Positions 11,437-25,073 of a stretch of 64,000 nucleotides of DNA are shown here, in pieces. Position 1 is the stretch's first letter; each line of letters opens with the position of its first letter. The notes beneath the pieces are model-generated. The model ran no database searches. It was not told where the DNA came from and worked only from the letters and a program-made list of their open reading frames with translations. The position numbers were made by a program, and so were the translations under genes. The DNA comes from Ipomoea triloba (Eukaryota; Streptophyta; Magnoliopsida; Solanales; Convolvulaceae), in the NCBI RefSeq assembly GCF_003576645.1, contig NC_044930.1:3743691-3807690 (forward strand), written 5' to 3'.

Positions 11437-14155
11437 TCATCATCATTTTTCTTTGCCTTTCTATAACTGTGAACTAAATGTTGACTTTAATTGCTTGTTT
11501 TTCTAGTTGCTTTGCTAGAGATTCTGAAAAAAATGGCAGAATCTCTTCCACTTTCTTCTCTTTATTACTGTAATTTCTTAGATACAAATCTGAGAATCCG
11601 GTGCGATTATATTTCAACTAGACATGCTATTTAAAAAAGAGCATAGTTTACCATCAAATTGTACTATGAACTCTTGTGGTTGTAATTTCTAAAATAAAAA
11701 CCGCCTTTTTATTCTCTTAATTATAAGTACATCATATATTATATTCTATCACATATAATTGATCTAGCTAGACTATGCCCTATACTAGATGAGTATGTAC
11801 AATGTTGGAGTATATATTAGCCGAAATTAATTAAATGAAGAGTAAATGTTTGATGTATTATGGTGCATAATCTAGTACATTATATTATTAGTGAACTATA
11901 AGTGGCCACCTTAGCTTATTGAAAAGTCAAGTTAAATAAATGTTTCATCAATTTAGGTTTTTATTTTTAATGAAGTGTATACGATTCTTTGCTGTTGTAT
12001 TATCTTGTGTATACATGTGGTTATTGCATCAGATCAACTCCTACTTTATAAATTAAATGAGAGTTTTATTTTGACAACACTTTATCGGTTGAGTTTGTCA
12101 CACAGTGTTTTCTTAGTACAATTTATTTTTTAGTGTGATTTGCACACTATTACACATAAGTGAAGTTTATCATCCAAAAATAAAGGGAGAGGCACAACAA
12201 TGGTGATATAAAAATTCTAAATTAAAATACTTCCTCCATTCAATCATACATATACATATATGAACTATATTAGCAAATTGTATGCATAATTTCACTAAAT
12301 ATAGGTATAGGCTCTTTTTGTTAGTGCTTATAACTTATTTTAAGTTATAAAACATCATTGATGGGATTATTTTGCAAGTCGACTATCATGATAACTTAAG
12401 TTTTGACTAAAATTTGACTCTTTCCTGTCCCTGCGGTCGGAAAATAAATCATTGAGATTATGCGCTGTTAGTAAAATAAGTCAATTTCGCCATCGTTACT
12501 CCAGATATTACGTAAATATCTAACACGTGTCATGACCGACTTAAGGTACTAGGTGATATGGTGCCACATCAAACCTGTTGGCGTAATTTCAACACTGTTT
12601 CCTTATACAGTTATTATAAATAGAGATCTTAACTCGAATATAATACATTAGTCTATTAACCCAAAAAAGGGGTTGCATTTTTTTTTCTTTCTTTTTCTCA
12701 AATAATTAAATTAATGTATGTGACAAGCTAAGAATAATATATTTTTTACGATCACTATACAATATATATAGAATTTAATTTGTTGCCCAATAATATAATA
12801 ATATAATGTTTGCATTGCATGATGGCATGGGAAGAAAAATTAAATTTGCACCGAGTTTGAGCAGAGCTATTACATTATGAATCACCGATATAATAGAAAG
12901 AATAATTATGAGGAAAATAAAGAGTAGAGATGGTGACACTACTCCTATACTAGCATTGAATGAATTGAAAGCTACCATTTAATGAGGACCCCAAATGATA
13001 TGATCATTTTTGCATACATAATAATAATAAAAGTAATGCAATAATTTTGCCCTGCCCCCTACTCCATGCTGCCGTACCTTCCTAACGTCATACAGTTTTG
13101 CAACTACACTCAATAATTTGTACTAGTTTTTTTTTTTTTTAATTATTATAACTTAACTTAGGTATTTCAGCTTCGTCAGACTAATCATAAGTCCATAAGA
13201 CCCTACCCCTAAAATCAACAACTACATAGATTTATAGTGGGTCACACAAGCAATCAACTCTGGGTTATACCCTAGTCTAGCTTCATGTGCATACAAGGGA
13301 TTTAATCCACATCTTCTGTCATCCTAAACCTTTTTTCCATTTATGTTTTTATTGGGACTCAAAGCTAGCGCTCCACATTGTCTCATTTAGTCGTGTGAGT
13401 ACTTCAAGTCAGGAGACGAACCACTACGCTAAGTCCTAGGGAAATCCACACTATTATTTAAGAATGTGTACCATATAAATTAAACTCTCGCTATTGTGTA
13501 ATAGCCTACAAATTATCACATTTGTGTTTACTTATCATATGTAAACCACACTAGCTAGAAAGAACTTGGGACTTGGCCAAGAGAGTGTTGACAAAAATCA
13601 AATTCATAACTTTCTCGTATAAGAATTATGTTTCATCACCTATTTCGGAGCTAGAATTTTTAATTTGTAATTTGTAATTTTTATGCTGCCATACCTTCCT
13701 AAATTCGTGGAGTTTTACAACAACACTCAATATTACGGAGTACTTTTTACTCCATGCATGTTACCGTAGTACCTTCCTAACGTCGTGGAGTTTTATTACA
13801 ACAATCAATAATTTGGACTGATATCCTTTTTTAGGGATCGGAGTATGTGTGAAATAACTTGATCATTTTAATAGGGACACTATTAATTTTGTAATATTTA
13901 ATTTGTGCTTACATCTTTGTTTTTGTTTGGCTCTATACTTATATAAAACTTAGTGAAAATGAGTTATTATTATTATTATTATTATTATTATTTGTGATGA
14001 TGAAAATTCACAGTCACTATCTATTATAAGTGTGCATGAGATAAATCCATTTGTTGTGTAATAACTTGTAAATTAACTATTTCAAAAAAAAAAACTTGTA
14101 AATTAACAACATAATAGAGATAAATATTATTATTTTGATCTTTTAACAAGACTTG

Positions 14156-14158
<3 letters not shown>

Positions 14159-14206
<48 letters not shown>
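14159..14206. repeat. (AT)n microsatellite
   Basis: About 48 bp of uninterrupted AT dinucleotides. Confidence 0.95.
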
Positions 14207-14209
<3 letters not shown>

Positions 14210-17025
14210 CAGCACTCCCTTTCAAGTCTCGAACTAGACATTCAATACATATAAAAATTATAGTTAATTTCAATTTCAGTTGCTCGATATTATGTTTTTT
14301 TTTTTAAACTTCAAAATCAATATAATTACATTTGTAACTTGAATTGATTTTTAAAAAACTTGTTAGCTTTTATAAGTCAAGAATCAAATTTTGTACCATA
14401 TTTAGTACTAGACTATGCACCCTATAAGTGACACAATTTTAAAATTAGGTGTTGAATTTAGTCAATTTTAAAGTCAACAACTACGAATAAAAAAAACATA
14501 ATAAAGGTGAAACTAATAATCCTATGAATATTTTTTCTCTGATAAAGCAATGGATATATAATGCTTTCAAAGAAACAACATATTACATGTGGAGTATACA
14601 ACTCAAACGCTTATTATTATACAACTTTTTTTTACTTATACTTGTGTATTTAGCAGTTAACGCAATATTTCAATGACATGATGCTAAACTCGACCCTCTA
14701 AACCTCTATCCGGCCAGCAATTTATAACACGGTACGTAACTCGATCGCGTACGTGATTAGTGTGGTAAGAGATATTGAGATGGATAGGTAAGATTTAGCT
14801 AGGAAGCATGGTAGGAAGGGAATTGAAGGTGATGAGTAAGAAAGAATAGTGTCACGAAATTCTTGCTACCGTTTATGGTAAATGCCTTAGTCTCACAAGA
14901 AGAAGTAATAAAGAGGGAAACATGTGATAGTAGATCAGCTACGTGCAGTGCCCTTTCCGTTGTGTATATAATTGAGAGGTCATATTCATGATAAGATCCA
15001 TAAATCAATATGATGGTGCAATATATATGACTATGGAAACTTTAACGTGGCATTAAAGCTTCAAGTAAAAAGTGCATTAATGAAGAAAACACCACCGTAC
15101 CCCGTTGAGACTTGAGAGTACGTAATTCCGCGTAGGTTCAATATAATTCTCGATTTTATATTATATGTTTAAACCTACCAAAAAATAGCAGGGCGTATTT
15201 GATGTACCAAAGTATGTCGTTAACATGCTAAATTTTGTTAGAAGAACATTAGCGATGAAGTTTTTGACGTCCGAAATTATTGGTAAAATTAACCTTGCTA
15301 AATCAAAATATTGTTGAGTTTTTTTTTGAGGTTTTTTTTTTTTTTAAAAAAAATAATGAAAATCAATTTTTAGATGTACCGGTATATTAATAGGTACATT
15401 GAAAAGTTATACTACATTGGAATTGAAATTCGTTGGGAATTTATAAGAGATTTGTTATAGAATAGAGTACTTTAGAAATCATGCACGTTTGAAATTTGCT
15501 ATTGTTTGATTATGATGATCTATAATTTGTTATTATTAATTATTCATTGGAAGTGACTAACAACATCACATCAGTTACCGAGTACTGACAAAGGCCTTCA
15601 ACAAATTTGATCACAATTAAGTTAATAAATACAATTAAGTTAATAAGCACGCTCACAAAGTTTTGACTATCAAGAGAACTCTCTTATTAGATAGGGTTGG
15701 TCCGGTTGGATGGAATCATTTTGTGAAAAAAAAAATGATGAAAATGAATATGATAAAAATGTACAACAATACAACATCAACAACAGTGCTTTAATTGATT
15801 TAAAGACTGGCACCATCTTATTAAATAACTACGTACCATTATGGGGTGTGGTTAGGTTGCTAACTTAATTATACTTATTAGTCAAGCTAGTGGGAGAGGT
15901 AATTAATGCATATAAATTATTTGATGGAATTTTAAAAATAATTTTTGAAATATTTAATGATGTACATAAATGCTAAGTGAATGTCAACGTTTGTAGCCTT
16001 ATACGTAGGTAACATTGTTTATCAATGTTTTAAGTCTTGACTATGGTAATTAAGAATGCCTTGCTGTCGGCTAGATATCCTATTGGCCATTGATTAATAT
16101 CTTTAAAATTTTCAAACGAAAGTCTATGACTTTAAATAAATATGAATATATCGGTTAACGTTGATAAAATAGGTAAAAATGGTGGGTCACCATCTAAATT
16201 ATCTACGCAAAATTTTTCCTCTCTATAAATATGTCTGAGTGAATAAGATCGTTGCCACTATATAAGTGTTCTAATATGTTAATTATTAATTAAGATATAA
16301 GAGTGATACATTTTTCATGTATTTTGATTTATCAATAGATTTGCACATGCACGTTTTCACGTATTTTGATTTATCAATAGAAGGAATTAACTTAGCTCGC
16401 AGGCACAACTACTACATGGGGATGTGCACTGGGTAAAATCAATTCTTGTGTAATTGTATGTAAATCACTAAATCGCACACACAAGAGAAGTAAATTGCAA
16501 TAGAAATACCCATTGTGATGAGCTAGATCAAAACGGTGTTGACAAAAGTGGAACTAATTGTGACTTTCTATCTTTAAGATAGATATATAATACGTCGAGG
16601 AATTATGGTGGTATCTCAATATCTAAATTTTGCCCACCAAGTCAAATATTATTAGATATCATAATGGTAAGACATAAAATTTTACAAGAATTATATATTA
16701 CTCATCACAACATTTGTTATACGAGAAAACTCTCTCAACATCCATTACGTACTATGTGTGTTACTCTTTCATTACTTCCACTAATAAGTCTAATTGACTT
16801 TCAAGCAAGAGTTGGCATACATGTGACACTAGACTTACCACATCTCTGTAAATGATACTCCGTATTTTCTTTTATTTTAAAATTTCATTATGCTCTTGAA
16901 GGGATTAAATTATGCTATCATTACCTCTACAATACTGTCTCACCTTAAAAAATAGTTTCACTTTCAATAAAATAAATAAATATATAATAATAAAAAAAAT
17001 AGAAAAAGTAAAAAAAAAAAGTATA

Positions 17026-17070
17026 GGAAAGCTGCCAAATGACAGCTTTGCTGCTATTTGACAGCTTTCC
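17026..17070. repeat. Short inverted repeat (hairpin)
   Basis: ggaaagctgccaaatgacag faces ctgctatttgacagctttcc across a loop of a few bases. The arms are about 20 bp with three mismatches. It could be a degraded foldback transposon. Confidence 0.55.
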
Positions 17071-18759
17071 TTGTCCTTTGCGAGTTTTCTAAAAAAGAAA
17101 GCTTGTAAGACATGTAAGTCACAAAAATAAATAAATAAAATTATTTTACACAAAAGCATGCGATATTATCTTGTAATTGGTAAAATTTATGAGAAGAGGG
17201 TAAACTTAGCGTCTATTTCTTGCTAGCCTGCAAGTCAAAAATGTCAGACTTGATATTTTTAAAATTTTAGTAGAATCTATAAAAAGTGAAACAAAATTAT
17301 AAGGAAAAAGATAGCTTTAGCCTACCCTATGGCTTATACTTGATCAGTTTCGAAATATGTAGGTCGTCCTTACTCCTTAGCATTTACATTTACCCAAAGA
17401 AAACCATTTTATGAGTGGTCGTCTAGTAACCTAGCTAATATCGAAGTGTCAAAGGCAAAAGTCAAAGGGTTAGGTATCTAAGTGGTCCTATATATATACT
17501 TCTGAAATTTGAGGTTTTCTAATTTTTTCTTCAATTTATTTCTTAATATTTTATGTTTTGATGGAAGATTACTTAATTAATTTTTTCAATATTTAATTAG
17601 TTAGTGTACTTTTTTTTGTGACTAGAAAAATTTATAGTCACTATTCAAGAGCGTGTGCACGGAGAACTCTACTTTATGGAAAAGTTGGAACATAAATCTA
17701 AAGAGAAAAGTTTATCCTCAAAAAATGTTCGACACACCTTGAAAGCAACACTAACAGTAGACTATGTCAAACACATACACTCATGAGTTATTTTTGTAGT
17801 GTAGTTAGAGACTAGAGGCACTACTTGAGACTTGACGAAGATGTGCAATCTTAAGGGGCGCATTCCATGTCACCTATTGATGAGAACTTAAACTAACATA
17901 TACTGTTTTAGTCGAACACATACACTCATGAGTTATTTTTTGTAGTGTAGTTGGAGACTTAGAGCCCAAATTCGTTATCACATTCCCTCATAGGTTATAT
18001 GACATTCTCAAGAATTAATGTTAATTACCTTATATCAATACATTTATTGAACCAAACATATATTCCTAAGAAAAATGTCAAAGTGCATGCGATTCCAAGT
18101 ATTACTTAAATTAACTTCACGTACGTGGCTTACATTGATTGCGACAAAAAGAAAGAAAAGAGATGTGAAATTTTTTACCATAATCATATATCTAAAAAGT
18201 CATGTATGAATTGGTATTTTTACCTGAAAGTTGCTTCGACAAAAAGATTAAAATCTCATCTAATTAATGCATAAGGGCATATTTACTTTTGTGCATTGCA
18301 TGTGTTGCTAAACAATTGGTACACTTGTAATGACTATTAAAATTATCCATCAACGTCTATTTTTCATCATCCATAATAACATATGATATGTACAGTCATA
18401 TCTACTACAAGAAATAATACGTGTAATGTTAGAGAGTAAAAATCTTGTGACATGTGTTGATTTTATTAGGATTTAGGAAAAGAGAATAAAAACAAATAAA
18501 AATTAAAATTTGAATTTTTTGAATTAATCAGAATATGTGATACCAGATTACCAGTAAAGAATAAAAAATAAATTAAAATGTGAAAAATATAAACTATAAT
18601 TGAGCATGTGCGGTCCTTCACCTCATAACTTCAATGCCCTGTTAGCTACAACACTAACAAGATGAGTATCCTTTTAACAGTATTAATATGATTACTCGAT
18701 AATGTATTTGTAGTTGGATTAAGACATCTCATAACAACATAGGGCTAATTATATAAATA

Positions 18760-18985
18760 TTTTTTTTGGATAGACCACGAGGTGTCCTGAATAGGCCGAC
18801 TCTAAGTGTAAGAGACATCTTTAAACCCGTACCATATTCAGACTAATCCCCGTTCGCACCGGGCCAGCCCAATTAAGGGGTAAAGTGCTGACCAGATTGG
18901 TTTTTTCATACAAGAGGGGGTTCAAACTTCCGACATCTTTTAAGGGACAAGAGTGCACGATTACTCACGCCAATCAAGCTAATTA
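18760..18985. repeat. Dispersed repeat fragment
   Basis: 'accacgaggtgtcctgaata', 'gtaccatattcagactaat' and 'gggttcaaacttccgacatc' form a retroposon-like stretch. A related reversed fragment near 24830-25000 shares the wording 'gaattagtctgagtatgata' and 'aaaggtgtcttctacagtta'. Confidence 0.45.
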
Positions 18986-20148
18986 ATTATATAAATATTT
19001 ATATCCAAGTTGTGTATTGTAGGTGGCAATGCTTTCATGACTAGTTCAAGAAGTCCATCATCAATGTAATACAATATATAAACCCCACTACTTTGACATG
19101 TTCAAATCATTTCAATCGCTATTACATCTTTTTCTTTTGTGTCTTGTAATTTTTGACAAATAAAAACAAGGATGGAGGCCGGGAGAGGGTTAGATATCGA
19201 AAATGAGGCATTTAGTTCATCAGTTAAGTATGCAGAATAGTTTTTATGTATTGTTCAAAAAGTTAAAAAGAAAAAATTAAAACAATCAAAGTCAATGTCA
19301 AGGCCCAAACAATTAATTTTAGCAATAACTTCTTGATCTAATAAGCTGAGACACAAAAGTTTCCTCTAACTAGGGTGAGAAAAAAATCGGACCGACCGAG
19401 AAAGCGAAGAACGAAAATCGAACTGTTCAGAATATTTCGATTTTCGATTAATAACTTAGGAACGAAAAGTGAGTATGACCAACACTTAGAGGAACGAATT
19501 CTACAATTACCTTATAACTTAGGAACGGAATATGCAATTTTCCCTTTTTTTTTTGACTTAGTTAACCATCATTAAGCCCCAATCATGCTTGGATCACAGC
19601 CAATAATAATTACGCCACTCCTTGTGATATTATTATCAACTAGAGCGGCGGCTTTGACAAAGGCAGTCTTAATTGAAACTGTCTTTATATAATTTGGCTT
19701 GCTTGCTTTCTGCACCTTGTTTTACTATACTTAATTCCAAGTAGTTTAATTAGGTCAATTATATATGTATGTTGACTTGTTCCAACCAGCATTGATTATT
19801 AGGGCATATATTGTATCAATAATAATGTATATGCTTTGAGAAGTAATTAAATGAATAGTAGTCAATGCATCAAAGATTAGGTGTATTCATCAATTCGTTA
19901 ATAAGTTGTAGTGTAATTGGGAATAACCCTAACCAAGTTGATCGGGTGGTTGACTTGATAATAGTACGATTTCAAGTTTGATTCCTTGTTAGAGTTGTGA
20001 CTACACGTTTTGAGTATTGAGAGTAATAATTATAACCTACTCCTTCGAGACCCGATTATGTCTCGAGGAGGTGTACATACTATAGCCTTGACTGCAAATT
20101 ATACCATTAGCAAGATATTCATATTATATGCTTGCAGTTAATATATTA

Positions 20149-20528
20149 GGGAAAAATGTAATTTATGCCCTCACAAATATGTCAATTATCAATGTCACCC
20201 ATAAATTATCAGTGGTATAAATGTTGCCCATCAATTTTCAAAACGGGACATGTATATATTGCCTCCTCTCTTGAATTATTATTGGTGTAAATGTGGTTAC
20301 CCGTCGTTTCTGTTCGAAGACCACAATTTTTTCCCCTCCATTTATCTTTCTTCGTTTGTTCTTCTTCCGCCGACAACAATATAATGTTTTTCTTTCTTCC
20401 TATAGGGAAAGGCAATATATGTTACGTTTTTTAAATTGAGGGGCAACATTATTTACACCACTAATAATTCAATGGTGACATTGATAATTAACATATATAT
20501 TTGTGAGGGCATAAGTTACAATTTTCCC
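20149..20528. mobile_element. Mutator-like MITE with long TIRs and 10-bp TSD
   Basis: 380 bp. The left arm begins gggaaaaatgtaatttatgc. The right arm, read on the other strand, begins gggaaaattgtaacttatgc, and the match continues for about 100 bp on each side. The element is flanked by an exact direct repeat taatatatta at 20139-20148 and 20529-20538. GGGAAA ends and a 9-10-bp duplication fit non-autonomous Mutator-like elements. Confidence 0.85.
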
Positions 20529-21205
20529 TAATATATTATGTACTTCGCTTCCGTTAACAGATTATTACCTGTAAATAAATTGAAGATATATAAAATTTTA
20601 ATTATAATCAATATATCAATATATAATTTACTTACTGAAGGTACATAATATATTAACTGTAAGTACATAATACGTTAATAACTAAATGTACATATTAGCT
20701 GCAAGTATATAATTTAAACCGGATTCACTGTGCGTACGTATAGTACACTTTATCCACAATATAATAATTGAGCCTTGACTTAGCCATGTCTTTTAATTCT
20801 AATACATTCTTTGTAAATCTTAATTTTTATATAATTACTTTATTGGGTCATACCCAATCAATGTTGACTATAATATTATATAACAAGTTAACAACCCTAA
20901 CATTATTTATTCAAAATTGAAAGGCCACACATACACACATATACGCGGTCTTTAGGAAATCAAATCGTGTGTACTCCTAACGAGTAACGACCTATCAGGA
21001 AACATGGATATAATAATTATTTTACTATTTTGGTAGGCATCATATTATTTTTTAATAATAGTTTGAAATTTTCAAATTAAAAAAAAATACTTTTTTATTA
21101 CTCAATTAATTATCTTGAAGCCTATATAAGTAGGGCGATTCAAAGTTGAGAATACCCATCATTCTATTGCACTATTCCTTCTTTCACCTCCAAACTTGGC
21201 CAACA

Positions 21206-21213
21206 TATATATA
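21206..21213 (+). promoter_or_regulatory. TATA box of the small charged-protein gene
   Basis: tatatata lies 75-82 bp before the start codon, in a plausible position for transcription starting near 21240. Confidence 0.5.
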
Positions 21214-21287
21214 CACTAAACCCATAATCCTTAGCTTTAATAGTTTGTTGTGCTATATTATATTATTGTAGTTTTAGTGAAGAGAAA

Positions 21288-21656
21288 ATGGAGAAGATGA
21301 AGCAAAAGATTGGGGAGTCACGTATGGTTCACAAGATTAATGAGAAGCTTCATCTTGGGTTGGAGGATAAGCTACACAAAGATGGAGACCAGAAGGAGAA
21401 AGAGCAAGACGATGATCATCATGTTGATGAAAGTAAGCCCCCAGAGGATGATCAGAAAAGGAAATCAGTTAGAAAGACGGTCAAAAAGATCGCGAAAAAG
21501 ATTGTTCATCATCGTGGCAATGGAAAGCGTCGGGGAGGGGGAGGGGGAGGGGGAGGGGAGGAAGGAGAGGGCGAAGAAGAGGAGGAGGAAGAATATGAAG
21601 TAGAGGAAGTAGAGGAAGGAGGGGAGTTCGAATTTGAACTTGATTTTGGTTTTTAA
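21288..21656 (+). CDS. Small highly charged protein, weakly dehydrin-like
   Basis: A single-exon frame of 122 residues. The start codon is in good context (AAAATGG) with a TATA box about 80 bp upstream and AATAAA-rich sequence 110-130 bp after the stop (around 21770-21786). The N-terminal part, SRMVHKINEKLHLGLEDKLH, is amphipathic and reminiscent of the opening of short KS-type dehydrins. The middle is Lys-rich (RKTVKKIAKKIVHHR), followed by eight glycines encoded by an imperfect GGGGGA repeat. The C-terminus is almost purely acidic (EEEEEEEYEVEEVEEGGEFE) and ends ELDFGF. No enzyme motif, signal peptide or membrane segment is present. The dehydrin resemblance is my impression and lacks a canonical K-segment, so the function is unknown. 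Codon-level openness plus promoter and poly(A) signals support a real gene. Confidence 0.7.
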   Translation: MEKMKQKIGESRMVHKINEKLHLGLEDKLHKDGDQKEKEQDDDHHVDESKPPEDDQKRKSVRKTVKKIAKKIVHHRGNGKRRGGGGGGGGEEGEGEEEEEEEYEVEEVEEGGEFEFELDFGF

Positions 21657-23058
21657 TAGCTAGGTTTATTGTGATTCGAATTCAATCTTGGTCATTTTTT
21701 TTTCTTTTATCTTGGTCACTTTATGTTTATGTAATATGTTTATTTTCATGTTTATACATTCATATATGTATAAATAAATAAATAAACGAATTTGTTTAAG
21801 AGTGACTTTGTCATATGCCCAATGGCTCTTAATTATTATTTGACTTTGTCATATGCCTAGTGGCTCTTAATTATTATTTATGTGACCACAAATCTTTGCC
21901 CATAAAAACAAAAATATCTTGCGTTCAAGACTCTCACACCTCAGTCTCATGGTGACTCAGTTTATTTAGGTGACAATGAAAACCTTACTTACAAATTAAA
22001 GACAAAATTTTCTCTCTTCCAACACTCAGGATCCAATCATATTAGGTGTAACTTACACACTTTGGCTACCAGAGTTTGATTCTATGTCCTAGTTTAATTA
22101 TAATTTATCACTAAAAAAGCAACTAAGTTGCACATACGAACAATGACAACGCGACATGAATATCTTCGGTGTTTTTTTCTCTCCTCAACTCTCTTTAGAT
22201 GGTGTAGTGGAAGGTATGTAATCACTTAGAGGATTAGAAGATAGTTGTATGTTATTAGGTCATATGGAAATTAAGTCAAATATGTATATGATGATATCTC
22301 ATTTTAAATGGATTCAAATCTAAAGTGTACTGGTTATTGAATAATGGAGATCACAATATAAACATTCAAATCTAAAGTGGTTATCATAACATTAGTGACA
22401 AATTGTAATTATTGTTGTAATTTTTGTTAAGAAATTATAAAGCGTCAAGTGACATATAACCTGTTATTCTCGTAGCCTAATTTGCTTTAAGCCCGATTTT
22501 CGGCAGTTTAATTTATTGTTTTCTCCCTCACCATATACTTGTGGCATGCAGTCTATGCATGAAAGATTTGACAAGACCGCGAACCGAGCTAACTGCAGCA
22601 AGAGGTGAGACGAGATACCAAATCCATATATGTGAAGGACAGGAGAGCCTTGGGATCTTGGCCTGCATGCGAAATGTACATCTCGACCGGGAAGTATATG
22701 GTGAGAGGCTAGAAGGCAATGGAGGCCAAAGATGTCATTGAAGAATGGGAAAATCCTGGCTACACCACAAAAGCTGTCATCTGATTCAGCCTGAAAAGAC
22801 TAATACAAAAATTTCCTAGGAATTGAATGGGAACCTGATGGTGTGTTCACATAGTAACATAATATGCAATATTTAGGGTATTCATGATCGTACTAACCTC
22901 CAGTTATAGCTCTTAATCAAATGACCTGGGGTAGACCCGGCGTCTACTGAGCAGTATAGGTTTATAAGGTCTGATTGAATAACAAAGTTATTCAGCCTAA
23001 CCAGACTACTTAATAAGTCTAATGTCTCTTAATTCTAGGACATTATTTTTTCCGCACA

Positions 23059-23112
23059 GGCAACGCACACCCGTGCAACACCTGTGCGACACCCGTGCAA
23101 CGCCTGTGCAAA
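23059..23112. repeat. Short GC-rich tandem repeat
   Basis: A 10-13-bp phrase related to 'caacacctgtgcgacacccg' repeats four to five times (alternating cgtgcaac and ctgtgc). It stands out against AT-rich surroundings. Confidence 0.7.
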
Positions 23113-23869
23113 ATTAACATAACCACCCCTAGCTGTTTTTCACCATTTTATTATGATATGATCGATGAGCGTGCACGCGCACACACAAATATATATATTA
23201 AATATCTCAAATTCATATTAGAATAACAATGATTGAATTGGTTCTTAAAAAGTCAATCTCAAATTCATAAATTAAATACTAGAATAATAATTTCAAGTTT
23301 GCATTAAGCTTCAACATCAACCAGCAATGATTGAATTGGTTCTTTTCCATTTTAAGCAAGTTGGCAGCTGGAGATGTTCGGTGGATGTAATATTTTGTAC
23401 TTTTCAAATTTAATGGATTCAATTTGGGCTAGGATTTGAAGTGGGCTAAGCAGATGTCATTTGGAGAATTAGACATTTAGCCCATTAGAAAATAATTCAA
23501 TGAAATTTTTTTTATTACTATTTATTAAATAGATTATGAAGAGAAATCAAATTAAAGAATTAGTCAGAAGTCACACTAGGAATCTGTTAGTGCAAATACA
23601 AATACTATGGTCCTAACTCCTAACATAAAATTATAGGTTGAGTTCAAGCTTACATCTTACATGAAATACTAAAAAACAATGTAACAATAGTAATGGAGAA
23701 AAAAGATGAGTTTGAGTAGCTTAGAGCTCTCAAAGTTATGAATAAAATGTATCCAAATTGTCCATTTGTTTAGTTACAAAAATAGTATTTATACCTGTTA
23801 TTCTAGAATATAATTATAATTTATATAAATGGTTATAAATGAAATAATTACACGTGTCATCTTCAATTC

Positions 23870-24036
23870 TCTTGTGCCTTCCATGACTTAAATTTACTGG
23901 GCACAAGGTCTTACTCCGTCCGTTTAACGATCCGGGTGGCACGAGAGCTGGCCCAGGGCAATCGAACCCGAGTTCTCCAGAAATTATTCCCGATAAAGAG
24001 AGTTCACTTGCCACTTGAGCTACCTCATTGGGTTAT
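23870..24036 (-). repeat. tRNA-derived SINE copy
   Basis: On the minus strand a box A-like 'ggtagctcaagtggcaagtg' is followed about 40 bp later by a box B-like 'gggttcgattgcc', the internal RNA polymerase III promoter arrangement of tRNA-derived SINEs. A partial copy lies in MYB intron 1. It is not a tRNA gene, because no cloverleaf can be drawn. Confidence 0.6.
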
Positions 24037-25073
24037 TTTAGTTCAGTTGTTGAGTTGTGTTGTGTAAGTAAAACAATGAAATTAAATTGTCGGGAATGAA
24101 GAAGCAATTAAAGTTATTTAATGGTGAGATAGATAATCCAACTAACTATTGTCTACTTGTTTTCATTGTTGTAGTCTTGTGCACACTGAGACACAAGAAA
24201 GCCCTTTGTTTTACAACCCTTTTCGTACTTAATTTTTAATCCTCAAAATAAATCTTTACTGATTCCGGAGTCTGACTGTTTCTTAATATTACGGAGTAGT
24301 ACTTTTAATAATTGGGATGGTTTTATGCAGATCGAATAATTTTCTGTAAAATCGATGTCGATTTGTATAATGATGATGTGTGATATGATCTATTTTCTTT
24401 AGATACAATATAAAGCTGTGGCTTATGCAATTGAAAGTGACTGTAGAATCAATTAATCAAATACTACCATTATTTCTTTATGTTTATTTTTCTAGTTTAT
24501 TTTGATCTATATAATAAAATACAAAACAAACGGCCCGAAAGAAATGACCAAATAGATTGAGCATAATTTTTGTATTCAAATATCACAAATTTTATTTTAC
24601 CTGATATCCTCTTAGTTTAGTCTACGGCATAAGATCTTTCAAGTGCAGTACGGACGTACAGTACGTTAACATTTCTCTCAGTCTCATGTGATTTGTGAAC
24701 TATAACAAGTCAAATAGCGATGTTTACCTAATAGTCTAGTACATACCCTAGGATAATAATAATTACGAGTCTTTGCCATCTAGAAAAATATACATACAAC
24801 AAAGCCTAGGGGCATTGGTGAATTGAAACTTGCTCCCCGTGACAGAGTATGAGATTAAGTTGGATTTTTTGTGTACAAATATATCCAGTATAACAAAGTT
24901 GAAAACTTGAGTATGGTACGAACATGAATTAGTCTGAGTATGATACGGATTTAAAGGTGTCTTCTACAGTTAGGACCGACTTAGTATAGCTCGTGGCTTT
25001 ACCAAAATAAATAAAAAATACACACAATAAACTATGTGATTCCTAGTAGTTATACACAAGCCGGACAACATAT

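Larger units (their letters stand above)
11437..21200. other. Gene-poor intergenic region
   Basis: Nearly 10 kb of AT-rich sequence with no supported gene. It contains (TTA)n at 13964-13992, (AT)n at about 14159-14206, a short foldback at 17026-17070, a pair of about 55-bp direct repeats (17757-17815 and 17908-17960, 'cacatacactcatgagttat'), a dispersed repeat fragment at 18760-18985, and a Mutator-like foldback element at 20149-20528. Short open frames here show no family resemblance. Confidence 0.75.
21790..25073. other. Intergenic region before VAPYRIN
   Basis: No supported intact gene. It contains a direct duplication of 'tgactttgtcatatgcc-agtggctcttaattatta' (21802-21877), a possible decayed coding fragment (22590-22795), a short GC-rich tandem repeat (23059-23112), a minus-strand SINE-like copy (23870-24036) and a dispersed repeat fragment (24830-25000). 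Confidence 0.7.

Noticed and set aside
23940..24036. Possible tRNA gene (box A and box B present)
   Set aside because: No cloverleaf, acceptor stem or anticodon arm can be formed; box spacing and a second copy fit a SINE.
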